Below, in pieces: positions 60,471 to 64,000 of a DNA stretch of 64,000 bases (positions are counted from its first letter, which is position 1; each line of letters begins with the position of its first letter). The position numbers and the translations under genes were made by a program. The notes beneath the pieces are model-generated. The model did not search any database. It was not told the DNA's origin and saw nothing but the letters and a program-made list of their open reading frames with translations. Source of the stretch: Eonycteris spelaea (Eukaryota > Chordata > Mammalia > Chiroptera > Pteropodidae); contig PUFA01000166.1 of assembly GCA_003508835.1 (NCBI GenBank), forward strand, positions 3,396,001-3,460,000. Reading direction: 5' to 3'.

Positions 60471-61613
60471 CACTCACCCTTTACCCAACCCCTTCCCCTC
60501 CCCATCAATAGCAGTTGACTCTTTTCAGGAGCAGACAGCTGTAGATACAAACTCCCCATCTTAGTTGAGCACTGAGCGTGACATGATCCCCTCAACCTTA
60601 TTCTCTATCTGACAGCTGCTTGGCTTTGAGGGAGAGGCACCCTCCAGGTGACAAGTACAAATTGTTCAGGTGGCCCTCCATGAACAAGGCTAAGGAAGAC
60701 ACAGCCCCCAGAGAGTGCCATCCATCCAATTAACCACAGCAGTTTGGGTTCACATTAAAGGTGTCTGGTTTTTTCCAAGTTACACAATATAGCAATTTCC
60801 TACAGAAGTATATGTTAGAAGGACACACTCTTCCTGGATTGCCAGGGAGCCAGTTTGCATGGCTTCGGTCCACCACTGCAGGCTAACAGACTCAACCCAA
60901 GAAAGGGGGCTAACTCCGAGAAGAACTGAAAAGAGCCTGGTCCTGAGGAGGGGCATATGTTTTACATTTAAGGCCCATCAAGTAAAAGTGCCGATTGGAT
61001 ACATTTAGGGTTAAAAAAAATAATAACATATTTCGACCACTTTGTCTTCCAGAGGCAGAGTGGGTAGGTAAGGGGGGAGCTTTAAAAATAGAAATAAGGA
61101 ATAGCATCCTGGAAAAATATGACCCCAGATTGGAATAATGTTACATTAGCAAATACAGATAACTGGGGACTTGCCACTGGCTGTGTGATGCCTATCTGCT
61201 CAAATTTGCTCAGTCAAGGAAATTCAAGCGGTGATATCTTCCCCCTACTGATGATAAAAGAAATCTGCCTCCACCAAAATCTCCGAAGGGAAAAGCAGCA
61301 GAGAGAAAGGCTGCAATTTAAGAAATAAAAGTGATACAAAGATATTTGCACTTTGTAGAAAGGGCAATATTATTTGCTTATTTCTAAAGGGAGAAGGGTG
61401 GTCTCTGCTGGATGTTTGGTCTGTGAAAGAATAACTTTTGATAAAGTTAATCTAATTGGAGTTATTTTTTCTGTGTGCTTTTTTTAATTACTAAGGAAAA
61501 ATGGTGAGTTCAATAGCTTTTGGTATTTTGAATGCAAATCATAATAGCTTCAATGTGAAAAAATGAAAATGTAACTGTCACTCAATGTTAGAAAATTGCC
61601 TAAAATGCAGTTT

Positions 61614-61619
61614 AATAAA
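61614..61619 (+). promoter_or_regulatory. candidate distal poly(A) signal AATAAA
   Basis: AATAAA in gcagtttaataaatgatc, followed within 10 bases by ctttgtatc. It lies at the end of an AT-rich block that differs from the GC-richer sequence on both sides. A second AATAAA at 61708-61713 is followed by a T-rich stretch (cttgttttct) and could be used instead. Confidence 0.5.
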
Positions 61620-62206
61620 TGATCTTTGTATCGAACGGTAATTTAAATGGGGTAATTTTCTGCAAGAAAAATATACTGTTTTTACGTTTCCAACCCTCTT
61701 GAATTAAAATAAAAACAACTTGTTTTCTAAGAGCCTGGGTGATATGAATGTGAGGCGAGTGAGATAGGACCTTTACCTCATCGGGCCTTGGGTGGAATTT
61801 TTAATAGTATGGAAGGTGGCTGTGTTCCCTGAGCTCTGGTGCTCATTTCAGGCTGCAGAAAAGGACAGTGGATAATATGTTCTCATTGACGTCAGCAGGG
61901 TAAATAATACCTCGCTCTGAAATCACCCGAGTACACGTTAGCTGCTGCGGAACGCTGACGGAAGCGCTGCCAACCGCAGCCTGCACATGGACAGGGCCTG
62001 GTGCTCCTGGATTTTCAGAGGTAGCCTGGCAAGAGCCTTGCGGCAGGAGGAGGGGGGAGTCGGAAGTGTTGGGCTCCCCCGCCCCCCCCACCCACCCAGG
62101 ACAAGCAAGCTGCAGGGCAAGGACTGGGAAGGGGGAAGGGGTGCAGCAAGACACTGCCCCTTAATTCACGATGGCACATCTTCAGTGAGCTCTGCAAAAG
62201 GGCTCA

Positions 62207-62241
62207 GTGTGCACACGCGTGCGCACACACACACGCACATT

Positions 62242-62285
<44 letters not shown>
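62207..62285 (+). repeat. (CA)n-rich alternating purine-pyrimidine tract
   Basis: gtgtgcacacgcgtgcgcacac followed by an imperfect then perfect (AC)n. The 5' part contains CG steps. Confidence 0.95.
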
Positions 62286-62286
<1 letters not shown>

Positions 62287-63184
62287 CCACCTCACAGGCA
62301 CCAGCTCAGTGCCGTCACATACGGGAAGGATCCATTTGCCAAGGCATTTGAGGCCGCTCATACGTTCAGGACTTGTTTCAGTGCCAGACCGAGTGAAGGG
62401 GCAGTATTGAATCCTACTTTCTGGCAGCAAATTCAACTGAGATTTGGTTTCACTCAAACCATTCCAATTGAGCCCATGCTATAGAACTGAGACAGTTCCC
62501 AAACGGATCATCTGCTGGCTGCAGGGGTGCGGTGGAAGGAGTGGGGGAGACAGCTAAGGGCAGGAAGGGGGCCAGAGCCCTCTTCTTCAACTTGTCCTGC
62601 TGGCCTAGCACTGCTTACAGGCACTCAGCCCTGCCCCAAAATGGCCGTTACCCCAATTTGGCTACCCACGAATTCAATAACAATAACACTGAGTTTTAAA
62701 TATGCTTTTTTCCCCCCTTTTTTTAAGGAAAGCACTTGATTTCAGTAACAATGTTTTGCAAACTTTCCCCTTTCCCATCAAATTTCTCCATCGTACTTGT
62801 GTTGCCAAAAACAACCCCAATGCCCAGGGTACAGGCAAAAATAACAGACCTGCCAGCAGACGCTGGCCAGAATTTCAGCAGCCAATCGGGTCCCTGACCT
62901 TCTGTTCTCCAGAAGATCCTTCAGTTCTGTGGCCTTTGTGAGCCAAAGGCTCAGCTCAGGGCGGAGGAGAGTGGGGCTGGGGAGATCTGAGCCCCAGGCC
63001 CGGGCATCTGCCTGGCCAGGTCAGAGGACTAGAGCTGACAGTGCCCGCATTTCCAAAGGGATGTGCAGTGTGTGCAGTGCCACTCCCCAGAGCCCTCCGC
63101 CACCACCAGTCAGGGCCCTGCCCAGGCGGGGCGGGAACAGGACCCCCAGGTTCCATTGTTGGTCATCTGCCCCTTTCTACCCCA

Positions 63185-63365
63185 TTAGTTCTTAAATTGA
63201 GGTTTCACAGATCCCTCTGACACAATGATGAAAGCTTTGGCCCCTCTTCCCAAGAAACATGTGCATAGACACAACCCTGGACAGATATTTTCAGGGGAGA
63301 AGTTGGTTCCTGGACACCCTGAGACCCATCCATGGTCCCCAAGTTACGGGGTTTCTAACCCCTAA
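63185..63365. repeat. possible hAT-type DNA transposon remnant
   Basis: ttagttcttaaattgaggtttcac at one side, then ccctgagacccatccatggtcccc and gggtttctaacccct at the other, recall the ends of an old non-autonomous hAT element. Family uncertain. Confidence 0.4.
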
Positions 63366-64000
63366 GAAGAGCATCAGTGTCTCCAACAGCAGCCTCTCAT
63401 GCTTTTTAGGTCTCACAGGGCCGCTCCCTGCTGAGAGGGCTCCGATCCCTCCCAAGTAATGGCAGCAGGCCCTAGGACACCGTGGCAGGAAGTTCTGGGC
63501 TTTGCACATTAAATCCTGCATGTCACGTGGCTACAAAATAAATGTCACCTGAACAGGCTACAACTGCTCTGCCCGTCTCATTTTAGCCCCACCAATGATG
63601 TCACTTTACAGAACTGACAAGGGTAAGCAGCTCTGGATGGACAGGATATTGTGCATGCATAGCTCACATTTTGCTATGTTTCTTGGGAAACAGATGCGGG
63701 TCTTAACGGAAGGCACTGGACCCTCACCTCAGACACTAGCCATCACCGGCATACCTGCCCCCACCCTGGTATGAAGCTATGACCACAGATCACTGAAGCA
63801 AACTCAAAAGCCAGATCGGGCAGAGTGGGGAGCTTGCCATATGCCTCCAGCCATTTAACTCTCTAACTCCTCCTGCTTCGATGTTCCAACCCACCACGCA
63901 GCTGAATTCTTCTGGACCTGTAGTTGCAAGTATCCCTAGGGAGTACTGATACCTCCCTTTGTCTAAGTTTCTAGGGGACTTTCCTAGGCATGAGTGACTC

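Larger units (their letters stand above)
55753..61640 (+). other. SIK2: SIK2 3' untranslated region (end uncertain)
   Basis: Non-coding sequence follows directly after the stop. Several AATAAA hexamers could end the transcript: 56228-56233, 58109-58114, 58936-58941, 61324-61329, 61614-61619 and 61708-61713. The AT-rich block 61440-61700, with AATAAA at 61614 and a T/G-rich stretch just after, looks most like a distal 3' end and gives a UTR of about 5.9 kb. The 58109 site would give about 2.4 kb. One MIR (60255-60470) lies within it. Short open frames here have no family resemblance. Confidence 0.6.
61641..64000. other. intergenic flank downstream of SIK2
   Basis: GC-richer sequence with a (CA)n tract, a C-rich run near 62080-62100 and a possible DNA transposon remnant at 63185-63365. 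An AATAAA at 63537-63542 is unassigned. I found no exon of another gene on either strand. In human the next gene, PPP2R1B, is on the opposite strand tail-to-tail; none of its coding exons is recognisable here. Confidence 0.55.

Noticed and set aside
61987..62484. 165-codon open frame downstream of SIK2
   Set aside because: It crosses the (CA)n tract, has no recognisable domain and overlaps other equally long frames on both strands.
58500..64000. Exons of PPP2R1B, the expected neighbour, on the minus strand
   Set aside because: I saw no HEAT-repeat coding segment with splice sites in this part; they must lie beyond the window.

Overview
The window is nuclear DNA from a placental mammal. It carries the 3' two thirds of one large intron-rich gene on the + strand, SIK2 (salt-inducible kinase 2), plus its 3' flank. 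The exon translations match the SIK2 family from the kinase catalytic loop to the C-terminal tail. All eleven complete introns are GT-AG. The non-coding sequence is a typical mammalian mix of MIR, L2, old L1, MER5A-like and MLT1-like elements with (CA)n/(TG)n tracts. I see no Alu, B1/B2 or other young lineage-specific SINE, so a primate or a mouse-like rodent is unlikely; I cannot name the species.

Layout: 1-22457 is the 3' part of the intron before the first visible exon (intron 3 if the gene has the usual 15 exons). Twelve coding exons follow: 22458-22619, 34722-34845, 35235-35358, 36760-36980, 38469-38621, 43080-43244, 51484-51712, 52180-52464, 52602-52764, 53461-53571, 54315-54406 and 55137-55752 (stop TAA at 55750-55752). 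They encode residues 106 to the C-terminus in human SIK2 numbering: catalytic loop, DFG and T-loop, the kinase C-lobe, the UBA domain, the PKA/14-3-3 sites equivalent to S343, S358, T484 and S587, and the Gln/Pro-rich tail. The 3' UTR starts at 55753. It may end near 58.1 kb or, more likely, near 61.6 kb. The rest to 64000 looks non-coding.

The main anomalies lie inside the conserved gene. Exon 5 has lost one C in the T-loop Gly-Ser-Pro-Pro segment, and exon 12 has lost one C in a C run. Each breaks the reading frame. Because all splice sites and the rest of the protein are intact, consensus errors in the assembly are more likely than a dying gene. In exon 15 the expected Gln/Pro run is read one frame off as eight arginines between two in-frame flanks. 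Other points of interest are a 5' fragment of U2 snRNA, a possible recursive-splice junction at exon 10, a 76-bp direct duplication beside an L1, a (GT)n block joined to a long polypurine tract, and a MER5A nested in an L1 3' UTR. I found no second protein-coding gene and no unknown multi-gene system.
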